This document shows, piece after piece, positions 1 through 9,914 of a stretch of 64,000 nt of DNA. The DNA lies in contig NC_026483.1 of NCBI RefSeq assembly GCF_000328475.2, positions 620,001 through 684,000 on the forward strand, in the 5' to 3' direction. The notes under the pieces are model-generated. The model made no database searches. It saw nothing but the letters and a program-made list of their open reading frames with translations, and was not told where the DNA came from. The stretch is from Mycosarcoma maydis. Lineage: Eukaryota > Basidiomycota > Ustilaginomycetes > Ustilaginales. A program made the position numbers and the translations under genes. Within the stretch, counting starts at the first letter, position 1. The number at the start of each line of letters is the position of its first letter.

Positions 1-275
1 CGGTGAGCAAGCTTGTGCTGCGATCCGGCAAAGAGGCCGATAAAGATGGCAGCAAGAAGGAGCAACGCGACGGAAAGGATGACGAGGAATCGCTCCAAAG
101 GGCGAAGCTCCTCAGGCCTGGCGAGGGGAGCAAAAGTAGCAGAGACCTGGCGCTTGAAGCGAGTCCACGGCGATTGATGCGCACCGGCACCTGCTTCGCC
201 GTGCTCATCATCTAGAAACGGGCGATCTTCGCCATGGTCATCAGTCGAGGGACGACCGTAGTCGTGGCTCGACAT
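1..275 (-). CDS. N-terminus of a type II membrane protein (possible M13-type peptidase), cut by window edge
   Basis: A reading frame starts with ATG at 275 (complement) and stays open to position 1, giving about 91 residues. The first 60 are polar and acidic, as expected of a cytosolic tail. A strongly hydrophobic stretch follows at about residues 64-83 (core FLVILSVALLLLAAIFIGLF), then AGSQHKLAH. A short hydrophilic tail, one membrane span and no signal peptide is a type II topology. The layout and the sequence after the span recall fungal M13 (neprilysin / endothelin-converting enzyme-like) metallopeptidases, but the catalytic domain lies outside the window, so that assignment is a guess. 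It is divergent from the NSRP1-like gene, about 550 bp away. Confidence 0.5.
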   Translation of the reverse strand, partial: MSSHDYGRPSTDDHGEDRPFLDDEHGEAGAGAHQSPWTRFKRQVSATFAPLARPEELRPLERFLVILSVALLLLAAIFIGLFAGSQHKLAH

Positions 276-829
276 GGTCGGTTGAGACGGGTTTGGCTGT
301 TGAGCAGCTCGAGCTGCTACTTTTGCGTGATCACCACTTCAAAAAGCCTTGAAAGCAGTGTAGATGAGAGCGGTCACAGTAGTGAAGCAAAGAAGTGTCT
401 TGAGAGCAGTGTGGGGTAGTAAAGGAAGGATGGCTATTCGTGATTCATCGTGGGGACATGAGACTACTCACGACTGATTCGCCTCGGATTTGCGAAACGG
501 AATTCGTGATTGTGAATCTTTCTCACCTTCGCACCGAACTTGAAAAGGGCACGAGCCATTCTCACGATTCCCTTTTCTCGTCTTTTCGTTTTACAGTCGT
601 GAGTATTTCTTTTATTTTTATTTTTTGGCATCAGAAACGCAAGTTTGGTTGGAAAAGAGTCGTGAGTCTGTGTGAGTCGTGAGTGTGGAGGTGTTCGTGG
701 TCGTTTTTGCTGCATCAGCAGATAGATCCAAGATGACTTGTCTGCTTGCTATCATCTCCTGTTTTGAGAGCAACAAGAGGCATTCGTTTGGAGCGCATAT
801 GGCCTGTTGATCTAAGCGAAAGTGTCAGC
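276..829. other. Divergent spacer and 5' leaders
   Basis: This stretch separates the divergent membrane-protein gene and the NSRP1-like gene. It contains scattered single copies of the CGTGA-core repeat (for example near 437-447 and 505-512, with CGTGAGT forms near 660-683) and T-rich sequence around 600-630. Short frames here have no recognisable content. Confidence 0.5.
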
Positions 830-2017
830 ATGCCTGATCCAGGTCCTTCTTCCGCATCGAAGGTTTCATTTGGTTTCAAGCCCGCGTCAGCCTCGCAAAA
901 GACGGCATCCAAACCTAGCGTCGCGCCGTCTGCAGCAGCTTTCGGCGATGAAAGCGCAGACGAGGACCATGTGGCAGCGCCTGTAGTACCATCTGGTACA
1001 AGCGACCGTCCAATTCTCAGAAATTTTGGTGCGCAGCTTCACGGGTTAGCACTAGCCAAGTCGCCAACGCCGGCAACACGCACCGAGAGAAAGAAGCAAG
1101 AGGAGGCCGAACAACTGGATGCGTCCATCTTCGATTACGATGGTGTCTACGATATTATCAAGGATGCTGAGCGAAAGGTAAAACAAGCCAAGCTAGCTCA
1201 AGATGCTACCAAGAAGCCCAGGTACGTCGACGGCATCCTCGAATCAGCCGAGCAACGCAAACGCGATCGGCTGAGAGCCGAGGCACGAACCATTCAGAGA
1301 CAACGACAAGCAGAAGGCGACGAGTTTGCCGACAAGGAGTCGTTTGTGACCAATGCATACAAGGAGCAGCAGGCCGAGCTGGCTAAAGCCGAAGAGGAGC
1401 AGCACAAGAATGAGGAAATGCAGCGATCATCGAACAAAGGCATAAGTTCTTTCTACCGCGAAATGCTCAACGAGACAAACGCAGCAAGAGACGCAGCCAT
1501 CGCCGCGTCACTGGCTCTACAGACCTCTGCTTCAGCTGTACAGCCATCCGAGCAGGAGCACAGAGAGAAAAGCGATCTAGATCTGGCCCAAGAAGCTAGG
1601 CAAAAGGGACTAGAAGTAGAACTCAATGATGACGGCCAGATTGTCGACAGGCGCTCGCTTCTCACCAAGGGTCTCAATATTGTTTCCAAGCGACGCAAGA
1701 CCAGCACAGACGAGCGTTCGGCTTCTTCAGATCGGGACAGCCGTGAAGCTAGACTGAAGCGAGACCAGAGACGACAAGAAGAGTACCAAGCGCGCATGCA
1801 TCAAGATGCGCAGCGATCAAGGCAGAGTAGGCTCATCGAAGAGCAGATGCTCGAGCTTGAGCGCAAGCGCGCTTTGGAGGAAGACGAGGCCCAACGGCGA
1901 GAGAGAAGCAAGCTGAATGCCAAGCGTAACGATAGCCAAGCCGTTCTGCAAGCCAAGCAGAGATATCACGAGCGCAAAAAGCAGCGAATGGCATCTCAAC
2001 AGGCCTCTCCTTCGTAA
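830..2017 (+). CDS. NSRP1-like nuclear speckle splicing regulator (CCDC55/DUF2040 family)
   Basis: A 395-residue protein. The frame is open from 746, but the ATG at 830 (MPDPGPSS) is preferred because the family's conserved part begins later and the 28 extra residues look like translated leader. The family core covers about residues 95-210: SIFDYDGVYDIIKD, then a basic helical region with KPRYVDGILESAEQRKRDR and DKESFVTNAYKEQQAEL. This is the N-terminal NSRP1 domain. The C-terminal half is Lys/Arg/Glu-rich, coiled-coil-like and charged, usual for nuclear RNA-processing factors. Animal NSRP1 modulates splice-site choice; the fungal role is inferred. Single exon. It ends 167 bp from the convergent VPS55 gene. 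The family call is fairly secure; the exact start is not. Confidence 0.8.
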   Translation: MPDPGPSSASKVSFGFKPASASQKTASKPSVAPSAAAFGDESADEDHVAAPVVPSGTSDRPILRNFGAQLHGLALAKSPTPATRTERKKQEEAEQLDASIFDYDGVYDIIKDAERKVKQAKLAQDATKKPRYVDGILESAEQRKRDRLRAEARTIQRQRQAEGDEFADKESFVTNAYKEQQAELAKAEEEQHKNEEMQRSSNKGISSFYREMLNETNAARDAAIAASLALQTSASAVQPSEQEHREKSDLDLAQEARQKGLEVELNDDGQIVDRRSLLTKGLNIVSKRRKTSTDERSASSDRDSREARLKRDQRRQEEYQARMHQDAQRSRQSRLIEEQMLELERKRALEEDEAQRRERSKLNAKRNDSQAVLQAKQRYHERKKQRMASQQASPS

Positions 2018-2184
2018 CAGTTCTGTGTTTGTATCTCGTAGGTCTTTGACCACCGCCGCGATGACCGGTGGGATGCGTCATGCGGGCCACGCTTTTAAAT
2101 ATACCCTTGAAAGCCGGGTCCGAAGTGTGTGTTTGCCATGTGACACATGTAAAAAAGACGCAAGCATAGGGGAATCGACTAGTA

Positions 2185-2682
2185 TTAATAGTCATCTGTC
2201 TCGCTGAAGAATCCAGAGTAGGTCAAGATGGTAGCGTAGACAAGTCCGCCACCGGCGATTGACATCCAACAGGCCGTTGGCGCAATAACACCTGCATGCG
2301 CCAACGACAGTGGCAAGGCAAACCCAGAGACAATCATGAGACCTGTCATGAAGTTGCCAAAGTCCAAAAAGCCGCTATTGTAGTCGGCGGAAAAGTCGTC
2401 GGCACCGGCGCAGCGTGCGCAGAGGCTATTTGGTAACGGTGTCAGGACGTAGATGAGCGCTACGAGAAGCGGCAGCCAGTTGGACCACAGTGCGCACGAC
2501 AGGATAATGAGCAAGAAGCCCAGTGCGAGCACAAATGAGAGTAGGATGATGGCTGTAGCGTAGAAGAGAATGAAGAGAAGCAAACTCCAAGTGTCAGCAT
2601 GATCGCTTCTTTCGATCAGATCACTTGCCAACAAGACAAAGGCGCTGCAGCTGTAGCACTCACTCTTGAGTCCGGCCGCCAT
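2185..2682 (-). CDS. VPS55: Vps55 / OB-RGRP (LEPROT) endosomal membrane protein, two exons
   Basis: Exon 1 is 2664-2682 and exon 2 is 2185-2552. The intron at 2553-2663 (111 nt, GTGAGT...CTACAG) is a multiple of three, so an unspliced frame is also open. Splicing gives MAAGLKTIILLSFV and a 128-residue product, matching Vps55 in length and start, whereas the unspliced frame inserts 37 unrelated residues. Four hydrophobic segments are visible, including LALGFLLIILSCALW, LPLLVALIYVL, FMTGLMIVSGFALPLSLAHA and a last one near the C-terminus (AGGGLVYATILTYSGFF). In yeast, Vps55 works with Vps68 in late endosome-to-vacuole sorting, and animal relatives regulate receptor traffic. Tail-to-tail with the NSRP1-like gene. 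Confidence 0.93.
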   Translation of the reverse strand: MAAGLKSECYSCSAFVLLASDLIERSDHADTWSLLLFILFYATAIILLSFVLALGFLLIILSCALWSNWLPLLVALIYVLTPLPNSLCARCAGADDFSADYNSGFLDFGNFMTGLMIVSGFALPLSLAHAGVIAPTACWMSIAGGGLVYATILTYSGFFSETDDY

Positions 2683-3278
2683 GATGAACGATTGTGTATG
2701 ATGGGCGTCTGTGTAGATTGGGTTAATGGAATGTCTGTTGAAACGGTTGCGCTGCGAGCCCGTGGATGGATTCTTCGTCTGCGTGCGCGAGTCTGACTCT
2801 ACCGATGCTCTTTCTCAGCCGTTGAGCCGTTGAGCCGTTGGAAGGAGGTAGCTCGATGGGCTACCAGCGATGTCGATCAAAGGGCAGGAGCGTGAGCACA
2901 GTGCAAGGGCAAGAAACTGAGAAACGACTTTTCAGTCGTGAGTGAATCGCGAATGAAGCCGATATCACCGTGTACTGTACTGTGCTGTACAATGTTTGAA
3001 AGTTGCCAGTCGTGAGTCGTGATTCTGAGTGTCGCTGCACGCTCCACCCGAGCAGGCTGCAGCTCGAAACAGGAAACACGAATCACCAATGTGGAGAGAA
3101 ACGCTTTATCACTGAATATACCTTTTACCGGCCGGTTGAAGCTTGGATTTTCGTGATCGATTCACAGTTGGCTGACGGCAGCCAGAGATTTTTGTTGGAG
3201 CAGATGGCTCTCTTTAGGAAGCTGGACACGGAAAAGAAAAGGACAAACCCCCTGTTCTTTTTTTCCACTCACGTCTGC

Positions 3279-3320
3279 ATTCGTGATTCGTGATTCGTGA
3301 TTCGTGATTCGTGATGCGTG
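3279..3320. repeat. Tandem heptad array (ATTCGTG)5 plus one variant unit
   Basis: Five perfect consecutive 7-bp units followed by one with a single change (ATGCGTG). It is one of the longest tandem runs of the repeat seen singly or in pairs in most spacers of the window. An inverted copy (AATCACGAATCGTG) follows at about 3363-3376. Confidence 0.9.
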
Positions 3321-3704
3321 AGTGGTTCGTGATTTTGCGGCAGCAGAGCTGCCAAGAGCGTGAATCACGAATCGTGAATAGGTGTCGTGAGTCGCCATTC
3401 AAGATTTTCTCCAAGCTTCAAATTAAGTATAGTCGTGTACTCGCGACTAACTGCAGTCACGAGTAGAGCACGAGTCTGTGAGTACCTTGAGCGGTGAGCG
3501 TGTGGTTGAGCGCGAGCGTGACTTATTATTTAAGATTTGCCTTCCAGCAAGACCAGAGAGAAGAGAGAGAGAGAGTCACAGTAACGAGCTAGTCTAAGTC
3601 ACGAGTGTGATTCACGATTTGTCTGGCTCAGTCGTGAGTGAGTCGACTGAGCCCAAAAGCTCTCTGTCTTCTCGCGTCTGCTGTGCAGTCCATACTTTGG
3701 CGAA

Positions 3705-3730
3705 TGTGTGTGTGTGTGTGTGTGTGTGTG
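3705..3730. repeat. (TG)13 microsatellite
   Basis: Thirteen perfect TG dinucleotides upstream of NOT4. Confidence 0.95.
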
Positions 3731-4169
3731 CCTCTCTCTGTGAGGCGAGAGCCATCAGATGCTTTGCTTTTTGATTTCACAACCTCGAGCAACGTCGTCG
3801 AAACCACTTTGGTATTAGCAGCTCATCAACAATCTTTCATCATCTTGACCCGCATCTCATCCACATCTCAACATCTCACAAGTGTGAAACTCAGCATTCC
3901 TGCCGTCTGCATCATTCTTCAATTCCACTGCCAACATACAGGCTGCTGTCTTTGTCTTTTCAGCGGCTTCCATTGTTTCGCATCTCTCGATCAACCTGTT
4001 CGTCTCGACGCCACATCTTTCTTCCAGTGCGCTTTGCGCCGCCTTCGTTCACCATAAACGTCATCATATTTTCATCGCCTGTTCGTTCGCTGCCCGGTGC
4101 TCGAGTGCTCCGTTCTCGACTCGAGCGGTTGCGACGATAGCTTGATCTTCAACAAGCCGCAGTCCCATC

Positions 4170-7100
4170 ATGGCCAAGAGAACCGCTCCTGCCACCAGCG
4201 CCACTGGTCCTGCGTTCCCACCACTCGGACTCGTGGTCGGTCCAGGTGCGCCGGCAGCTAACTCTTTCCACCATGGCTCGCATTCCTTTTCCAACTCTCA
4301 TAACGCCGCCAGCTCCCCAACTCCAGATCCGCCTCCTGCTGCCAACGGTCTACCACCAGCGCCCAACAAGTTCGATGTCAGCCAAGCGCAGCAGTGCCGC
4401 TTGCAAGATGCTTATTGGTCAGACGAGGAGGAAGATATGGACTGTCCCTTGTGCTTGGAAGAGATTGACCTTTCGGACGCCAACTTCAAACCGTGCCCCT
4501 GTGGATACCAGATCTGTCGCTTCTGCTGGCATCACATCAAGCAGAATCTCAATGGTCGTTGTCCCGCATGTCGTCGAAAATACTCGGATCAGACGGTCGA
4601 GTTCAAGCCTATGACGGCAGAAGAGATCAAGCGACTCACCCAGGCCAAAAAGCAAAAGGAAAGGGAAAAAAAAGAACTCGAGTCAATGAATCGCAAGCAC
4701 CTCGCCAACATGCGTGTGGTGCAAAAGAACCTTGTCTACGTCGTAGGCCTAAGCTCCAAACTTGCCAAGGAGGAGCTTATTCCCACCCTCCGCAGCAACG
4801 AGTACTTTGGACAGTACGGACGCATCTCCAAGATCCTCATCAGCAAGCGCAACACCGCCTCCAGGCTCGTCATGGGCACCTCCGAGACCGCTCTTGGCGT
4901 CTATGTCACCTATCACCGCAAGGAGGATGCAGCCAAGGCCATTGTCGCCATCGACGGAAGCAAAGGCAGCGATGGTAGGGTCATTCGCGCCAGTTATGGA
5001 ACCACAAAGTACTGCACCACGTATCTGCGCAATCTGCCCTGCACCAACCCCGGCTGCACCTACCTGCACGAACCTGGAGAAGAGGCTGACAGCTTCACAA
5101 AAGAGGACCTCTCCACATTACGCCACGCCGCCAAAGACGCCGAACACAAGATCAAGCCAGCATCGCTCGGAATCACTCAGCCGCCAAAACGTTCCGAATT
5201 TCTCACCACCAACGACGCCGAATCGTCTGCGCTCCCCAAAACCGCATCGTGGGCATCGGGCAAGCCCATGTCGGTGGCGTCTTCGCCTGCTCCTATCGTA
5301 GCAGCCAGTCCCTTCCGCGATTCGGACATGCCGCCGCTTTCGGCCAGCTCAGCATCAGCTTTGGCGAGAAAGGTCAGCTCGCAAAAGCCATCGACGCCCA
5401 AGGCCCAAAAGCAGCTTCCCAATGCCAAGTCCAAGCTTGCTCTCGCCACTGGACGACCAGACTCACCAGCCTTGCTCGGCACCGACTCACCTAGTCAATC
5501 GCAGCCTTCCTCCCCCGTTCCGAGCAGGACGGTGGCCACACCATCGACGGCCAACGACTCCGGACCGACTACATCAGTGACAGGTGCCGTAGCAGCAGCA
5601 GGTACACCTAGAAAAGAAACTACAACGACAGCAGCACCCAAAAGATCGACAATCGACGCTGGAATCCCTCCGCCTCACGCGCTTGTCAAGCCATCGTCGC
5701 CTCCTGGCTTGGCAAGGTCGGCATCGACTACAGACTCGCGTCCGGCGACGCCGCACACCGAAAGCGATCATCCCAGGTCCAACTACCAGCCCTCCTCCAG
5801 CGCCCAGGCCGTGCTCGACGATATGCTGCAGAGGCGAGAGGCGCAACCCGAGATTGTCAAACCCAGTCCCTTTCCAGACTTTGACGACGCGCTCTCCAGC
5901 TTTAAAGACGGCGAGTTTTCGTTCAATCTGCCCGCCAATCAGCAGCTGGCCATCAACAATACACCCTCGGAGCTTACCAGCGCTTTCACCACCTTCAACC
6001 CCTTTGGCGCGCCTCCCGGAATCCTGGCTGCCCACGCTGGCCTTGTCACCGCCGGTACGCCGCCACCCGGCATCGTTCGAGCTCCCAACCGCAGCTCGAC
6101 TGCCTCTCCAGCTCCGCTCAGCTACTCGGGCTCGTTCGATCCCTTTGCTCCCGGCGCCGGCGAGACGATCAAGGAGGGTGGCAGCTCGTTCGCTGACAGC
6201 ACGTATCCAGTGTCGTTCGACTTTGCGGATCAGACCAGGAGGATGATGGGTCAAGACAATCTTGCTGCCAGTGGCATGGGAGGTCTGGTACACGATGAGA
6301 CCCTTGACTTGGGCCAAGACGCCTCGAAACGCGCCTCGCGCTTCGATTTTGCCAAGCGAAAGGAGTCGGACTCGTTTATCAGTGCTTCTCCGCTGCGCAC
6401 CGAATTGATGCAGAGTGTACGTGATGGCGAGAGCTTCGGAGCTGGAAAGGACGTGACCAGCCTGTTGGGCGGCGTGTTCGACCAGGAGAATCGATTGAAT
6501 GGAATCGGCGATGTTGGAGCCTCGGCGGCAGCCATTGGATTGCACGGCCGCGAGACTGGTGGCTTCCCTGGAATGGGCATGTCCCGACCTCCTCCCGGTA
6601 TTGGCGGTCCTGGATTCGGAGGCCGTTTCGGTACCAACACGCCACCTCCGGGCATCTCTGCGCCTGCCAGCCGCCAGCAACAAGCTTTGCTAGCCTCGTT
6701 ACACCAAATTGGTAGCGGCAACCTTGGCAATGCTTCTGATTCGCAACAGCAACAGCAACAGCAACAGCAGCAGTCATCTCAGCTTTCAAACGGCAGCGGC
6801 GTCAGCTTTCTCGCAGAACTTCAACAGCAGGCAGCGCAACGAGCACAGCAGCAAGCGCAATTCGCAGCTGGCAGAGACCTTTCAGAGACGGGTCGAGCCA
6901 ACGGCATTGGCAATGCCAATGTTTCCGATCCACTTCTGGCTCACTTGCTTGCTGGGCGTCGTGCCAACTACGGAGGCCAATCTGGAGGATCCGACATGCC
7001 GTTCAACGATCCAGCGATCATGTCGATGAGCCGAGCTCAGATTCAGGCAGCTCAGCAACAGCAGCAGCAGCAGCAGCAATTTGGTGGTAACCGTTACGGC

Positions 7101-7274
7101 ACCGGCATGGGCGGATTCGGCGTCTCTTCCTTTTCGCCGTTTGATCAGATGAACAACGCCAATGCAGGCTTTGGATCTGCATCGCAGTATGGCGATCATC
7201 ATCGTTTTGTGCAACAGCAGCAGCAGCAGCAGCAAGGCCAAGGGCAGGCGTCTCCTTATTCCAACATGTCCTGA
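4170..7274 (+). CDS. NOT4: CCR4-NOT subunit Not4, RING-type E3 ubiquitin ligase
   Basis: A single-exon protein of 1034 residues; the ATG has good context (ATCATGG). A C4C4-type RING lies at about residues 91-140 (CPLCLEEIDLSDANF...CPACRRKY), the form typical of Not4/CNOT4. An RRM spans about 187-277 (NLVYVVGL...), followed at once by a CCCH zinc finger around 281-300 (CTTYLRNLPC...CTYLH). The remaining 700 residues are low-complexity Pro/Ser/Thr/Gly-rich, with glutamine runs near 859-867, 961-969 and 1015-1021. Not4 ubiquitinates substrates in co-translational quality control and mRNA decay as part of the CCR4-NOT complex. RING, RRM and C3H in this order is diagnostic. The glutamine tracts are encoded by CAA/CAG runs and may vary in length between strains. 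Confidence 0.97.
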   Translation: MAKRTAPATSATGPAFPPLGLVVGPGAPAANSFHHGSHSFSNSHNAASSPTPDPPPAANGLPPAPNKFDVSQAQQCRLQDAYWSDEEEDMDCPLCLEEIDLSDANFKPCPCGYQICRFCWHHIKQNLNGRCPACRRKYSDQTVEFKPMTAEEIKRLTQAKKQKEREKKELESMNRKHLANMRVVQKNLVYVVGLSSKLAKEELIPTLRSNEYFGQYGRISKILISKRNTASRLVMGTSETALGVYVTYHRKEDAAKAIVAIDGSKGSDGRVIRASYGTTKYCTTYLRNLPCTNPGCTYLHEPGEEADSFTKEDLSTLRHAAKDAEHKIKPASLGITQPPKRSEFLTTNDAESSALPKTASWASGKPMSVASSPAPIVAASPFRDSDMPPLSASSASALARKVSSQKPSTPKAQKQLPNAKSKLALATGRPDSPALLGTDSPSQSQPSSPVPSRTVATPSTANDSGPTTSVTGAVAAAGTPRKETTTTAAPKRSTIDAGIPPPHALVKPSSPPGLARSASTTDSRPATPHTESDHPRSNYQPSSSAQAVLDDMLQRREAQPEIVKPSPFPDFDDALSSFKDGEFSFNLPANQQLAINNTPSELTSAFTTFNPFGAPPGILAAHAGLVTAGTPPPGIVRAPNRSSTASPAPLSYSGSFDPFAPGAGETIKEGGSSFADSTYPVSFDFADQTRRMMGQDNLAASGMGGLVHDETLDLGQDASKRASRFDFAKRKESDSFISASPLRTELMQSVRDGESFGAGKDVTSLLGGVFDQENRLNGIGDVGASAAAIGLHGRETGGFPGMGMSRPPPGIGGPGFGGRFGTNTPPPGISAPASRQQQALLASLHQIGSGNLGNASDSQQQQQQQQQQSSQLSNGSGVSFLAELQQQAAQRAQQQAQFAAGRDLSETGRANGIGNANVSDPLLAHLLAGRRANYGGQSGGSDMPFNDPAIMSMSRAQIQAAQQQQQQQQQFGGNRYGTGMGGFGVSSFSPFDQMNNANAGFGSASQYGDHHRFVQQQQQQQQGQGQASPYSNMS

Positions 7275-7607
7275 GTTGGCCCTCTTTTTCCAGCGCTTCT
7301 TTGTCTTTCCGTCGTGTTGTGGTCATTTCGATCTGTGTCCGCGTCAACATGTTTGTTCTCTGTCTATGCGTGCGTATGCTGTCTGACGTGTGCATGTGTC
7401 TATTATGTGCTTATTGTGTGCAATCATAATTTCACGGCTGGGAGACGAACTCAGGAGGGGAGTGGGGACCGCAGAAAAAAACGACAAGTCGACATGGGAT
7501 GGATTGGCGAACATGAATGGAGCAGGGATGTAGTACTCGGTACTGAAGGGGGCTTGTACGAAACGCGGATGGGAAGATCGGTATGAGGCGAGATCGTGGA
7601 TAACATG
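7275..7607. other. Convergent 3' spacer between NOT4 and SRP54
   Basis: A 333-bp stretch holding the two 3' ends. It is T-rich and TG-rich after NOT4, with no reading frame or repeat of note. Confidence 0.5.
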
Positions 7608-9524
7608 TTAACGTGGTGGAGGGCTTGGGGTGGCGCCTTGCATCATGTTTTTCATCATGTTCATCATGCCGCCCATGCCGGCGCCGCCCATGCCGTGCAT
7701 CATGCTTGCGAGTTGAGACATGTCTGGCATACCGCCTGCGCCGGTGCCGCCCATCATGTTTGCGAGAGCGCCGAGGCCACCGAGACCGCCTCCGCCGAGA
7801 GCGGCTAGACCTTCTGGCATGTTTCCGGACTGGATCTGTTGCAAAAGCTTTTCGCGGCCTCCGGGTTGGCGTAGTTGCGCTTTGATCTCGGGCGGTAGCG
7901 CGTTCTGCATCTGCATGACCTGCTCGCGCGACATGCCAGGAGGCAGCATGCCTGGCGTTGGCATCTTGCCTTTGCCACCCGCACCACCTTGCATCTGCTT
8001 GAACAGACCCGCCTTGCCCACGCGCTTGCACATGTTGGCCACCATTCGGTACTGCATGAGGAACTCTTCGACTTCTTTCACCGAGGTTCCGGAGCCACGA
8101 GCTACGCGACGAGCGCGCGCGGTCATGCGAACCTTGGACTGAGGCTTCTTCTTCTTCTTGCTCTTTGCAGCGGCGGTAGAGCTCTCGGCAACAGCGACTT
8201 GCTTTGTATCGGCGGGCGGCTTCTTGGATCGAATCGGAGCGTAAAACATTCTCCCATCGCTATCGAGCTCCTCCGCCGTCATAGCATCCGTGATAAACAT
8301 CATACGTTTCATTTTGCTCCCGGCAGCCTCATCATCGCCACCCGCGCCACTCAGCATCTGCCCCATCCCTGGAATCATGCCTGCAATCTTGCTCAACGGA
8401 CCCATGCCCATGATGTTGGAGAGCTGCTCCCTCCAATCGCGAATGCTAAAGATACCACCTTGACCGATCTTCTTGAGCATCTCTTGTTGACGTTCCTGGC
8501 CACCGTTCATTTGCATCTCTTCCATCTTGTCCATCAGCCCGCTGATATCGCCCATTCCGAGTAGCTTGGAGATGAACGGTTGAGCACGGAAAGGTTCCAA
8601 GTCGGCAGCATGTTCACCGGTACCGATAAACATGATGGGTGTTTTGGTAGCGGCGACGGCCGAGATGGCACCACCACCTTTGGCGTGGCCGTCGAGCTTG
8701 GTGACGATGATGGCACCGTACCCGGCGGCTTGCTTGAACGCGCGGGATTGCGCTTCAGCCGCTTGACCGATGTTGGCGTCGAGCACCATAATGGTGAGAT
8801 CCGGAGTGACGGCAGTGTCGATCTCTCGCATTTCGTCAAACAGCTCTTGCTCCTGCTTGTGACGACCCGAGGTGTCGACGATGATGACTTCGAAACGGTT
8901 CTGTTTGAAGCTAGCGACACCAGCGGCCGAGATGGCGACGGGATCGGTTTCGGTGTAACTTCCGTAGAAGGGGACGTTGATCTTGCTAGCATTTTGCTTG
9001 AGTTGATCAAAGGCGCCGGCACGAAAGGTATCTGCGCAGACAAGACCCGTCTTGAAACCACGCTTCTGATAGTAGAGCGCCAGCTTCGTACACGAAGTTG
9101 TCTTACCAGAACCTTGAAGACCTACGAACATGATGACGTTCGGTTTGCCCTTCTTTGGCTTGAAAATATCGCCTGGACCGGCATTTGCGGAAGCGACAAC
9201 AGCACCTGAGTCGTCGTCGGTTTTGGTCTGGCCATGGAGCGGGTCGACGAGGGCGACGAGATGGTCAAAGACAGCTTTTTGAACACGCTGACGACGCTGT
9301 GCATCGGACCAATTGGCGTTTGTTTTGTCGTTGAGCAGAGCAGTGACTTGAGATTTGACTTGAGAACGGAGGTTGGCGACAAGCTTGACGTTGACATCCG
9401 CTTCGATGAGCGCGTTGCAGACGGATTTGAGGAGTTGATCGATCGAGGCAGCATCGACGGTAGGCACTTTGGAGAGGTCTTGAAAGGCGCTGTTGATGCG
9501 CCTGCCGAGATCGGAGAGCACCAT
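7608..9524 (-). CDS. SRP54: Signal recognition particle 54-kDa GTPase
   Basis: A 638-residue protein from the ATG at 9524 ([10 protein letters not shown]), the conserved start of SRP54. The frame is open a further 40 codons to 9644, but those encode an (SP)n stretch from GC-rich leader. An N-domain four-helix bundle precedes the G domain: G1 GLQGSGKTT (135-143), DTFRAGA (165-171), G3 DTSGR (217-221), G4 TKLDG (275-279) and GTGE (301-304). The Met-rich M domain follows and binds signal peptides and SRP RNA. The protein is about 100 residues longer than yeast or human SRP54. The excess is a Lys-rich insert ([11 protein letters not shown]) and a long Gly/Met-rich C-terminal tail. It delivers ribosome-nascent chain complexes to the ER. 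Confidence 0.97.
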   Translation of the reverse strand: MVLSDLGRRINSAFQDLSKVPTVDAASIDQLLKSVCNALIEADVNVKLVANLRSQVKSQVTALLNDKTNANWSDAQRRQRVQKAVFDHLVALVDPLHGQTKTDDDSGAVVASANAGPGDIFKPKKGKPNVIMFVGLQGSGKTTSCTKLALYYQKRGFKTGLVCADTFRAGAFDQLKQNASKINVPFYGSYTETDPVAISAAGVASFKQNRFEVIIVDTSGRHKQEQELFDEMREIDTAVTPDLTIMVLDANIGQAAEAQSRAFKQAAGYGAIIVTKLDGHAKGGGAISAVAATKTPIMFIGTGEHAADLEPFRAQPFISKLLGMGDISGLMDKMEEMQMNGGQERQQEMLKKIGQGGIFSIRDWREQLSNIMGMGPLSKIAGMIPGMGQMLSGAGGDDEAAGSKMKRMMFITDAMTAEELDSDGRMFYAPIRSKKPPADTKQVAVAESSTAAAKSKKKKKPQSKVRMTARARRVARGSGTSVKEVEEFLMQYRMVANMCKRVGKAGLFKQMQGGAGGKGKMPTPGMLPPGMSREQVMQMQNALPPEIKAQLRQPGGREKLLQQIQSGNMPEGLAALGGGGLGGLGALANMMGGTGAGGMPDMSQLASMMHGMGGAGMGGMMNMMKNMMQGATPSPPPR

Positions 9525-9879
9525 CTTGGGCCAAGATGCTTCTGTCTGACAATGTCGGTGATGATCACAGGCCAGTGGCGAAGGCGAAGGCGAAGGTGAC
9601 GGCGAGGCGAGGCGATCGGTGGCACATACGGCTGCGGGGTCCAAGGTGGAACACGGAAGTCAGTCTGTAACTGTTCAATTGGCTGGTTTGGCTGAAGGAC
9701 AGTCTTCGTCACGTGGTTTATGCTTCACGCTCCGTTACTCCAGTCACGAGTCACGAGTGCCGTCTTCCGTGTTCCCCGTGGTCTTCAGATGAGTTTGAAC
9801 AGTGGTCTAACACAGAGAAAGCGAAGCGAGACGACCTAACAATTCTGTGTTTACATCTCTGAGTCACGAGTTGCTCATC

Positions 9880-9914
9880 ATTCACGATTCACGATTCACG
9901 ATTCACGATTCGAC
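9880..9914. repeat. Tandem heptad array (ATTCACG)4 plus a degenerate unit
   Basis: Four perfect 7-bp units and a fifth changed one (ATTCGAC), in the 5' flank of SRP54. ATTCACG is a half-palindromic variant of the ATTCGTG unit used elsewhere. Confidence 0.9.

Larger units (their letters stand above)
2683..4169. other. Spacer rich in heptad repeats; promoter/leader of NOT4
   Basis: No gene is supported here. Heptad copies occur near 2930-2950, 3010-3025, 3279-3320 (tandem), 3360-3385 (inverted pair), 3430-3480 and 3598-3650. A (TG)13 microsatellite lies at 3705-3730. From about 3780 to 4169 the sequence is C/T-rich and looks like the 5' leader of NOT4. Confidence 0.5.

Noticed and set aside
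2553..2663. Unspliced 165-residue reading of VPS55
   Set aside because: The in-frame 37-codon insert is not family-like and is bounded by good splice signals; removal restores the conserved GLKTII start.
3279..3320. Tandem heptads as a CRISPR array
   Set aside because: Repeats are 7 bp, contiguous and without spacers, and the DNA is eukaryotic.
5574..6683. 369-codon frame antisense to NOT4
   Set aside because: It lies wholly within the NOT4 coding region on the opposite strand; a high-GC third position in NOT4 suppresses stops. No domain is recognisable.
9525..9644. 40-residue N-terminal extension of SRP54
   Set aside because: It encodes an (SP)n stretch from a GGCGAA repeat; the family begins at [10 protein letters not shown].
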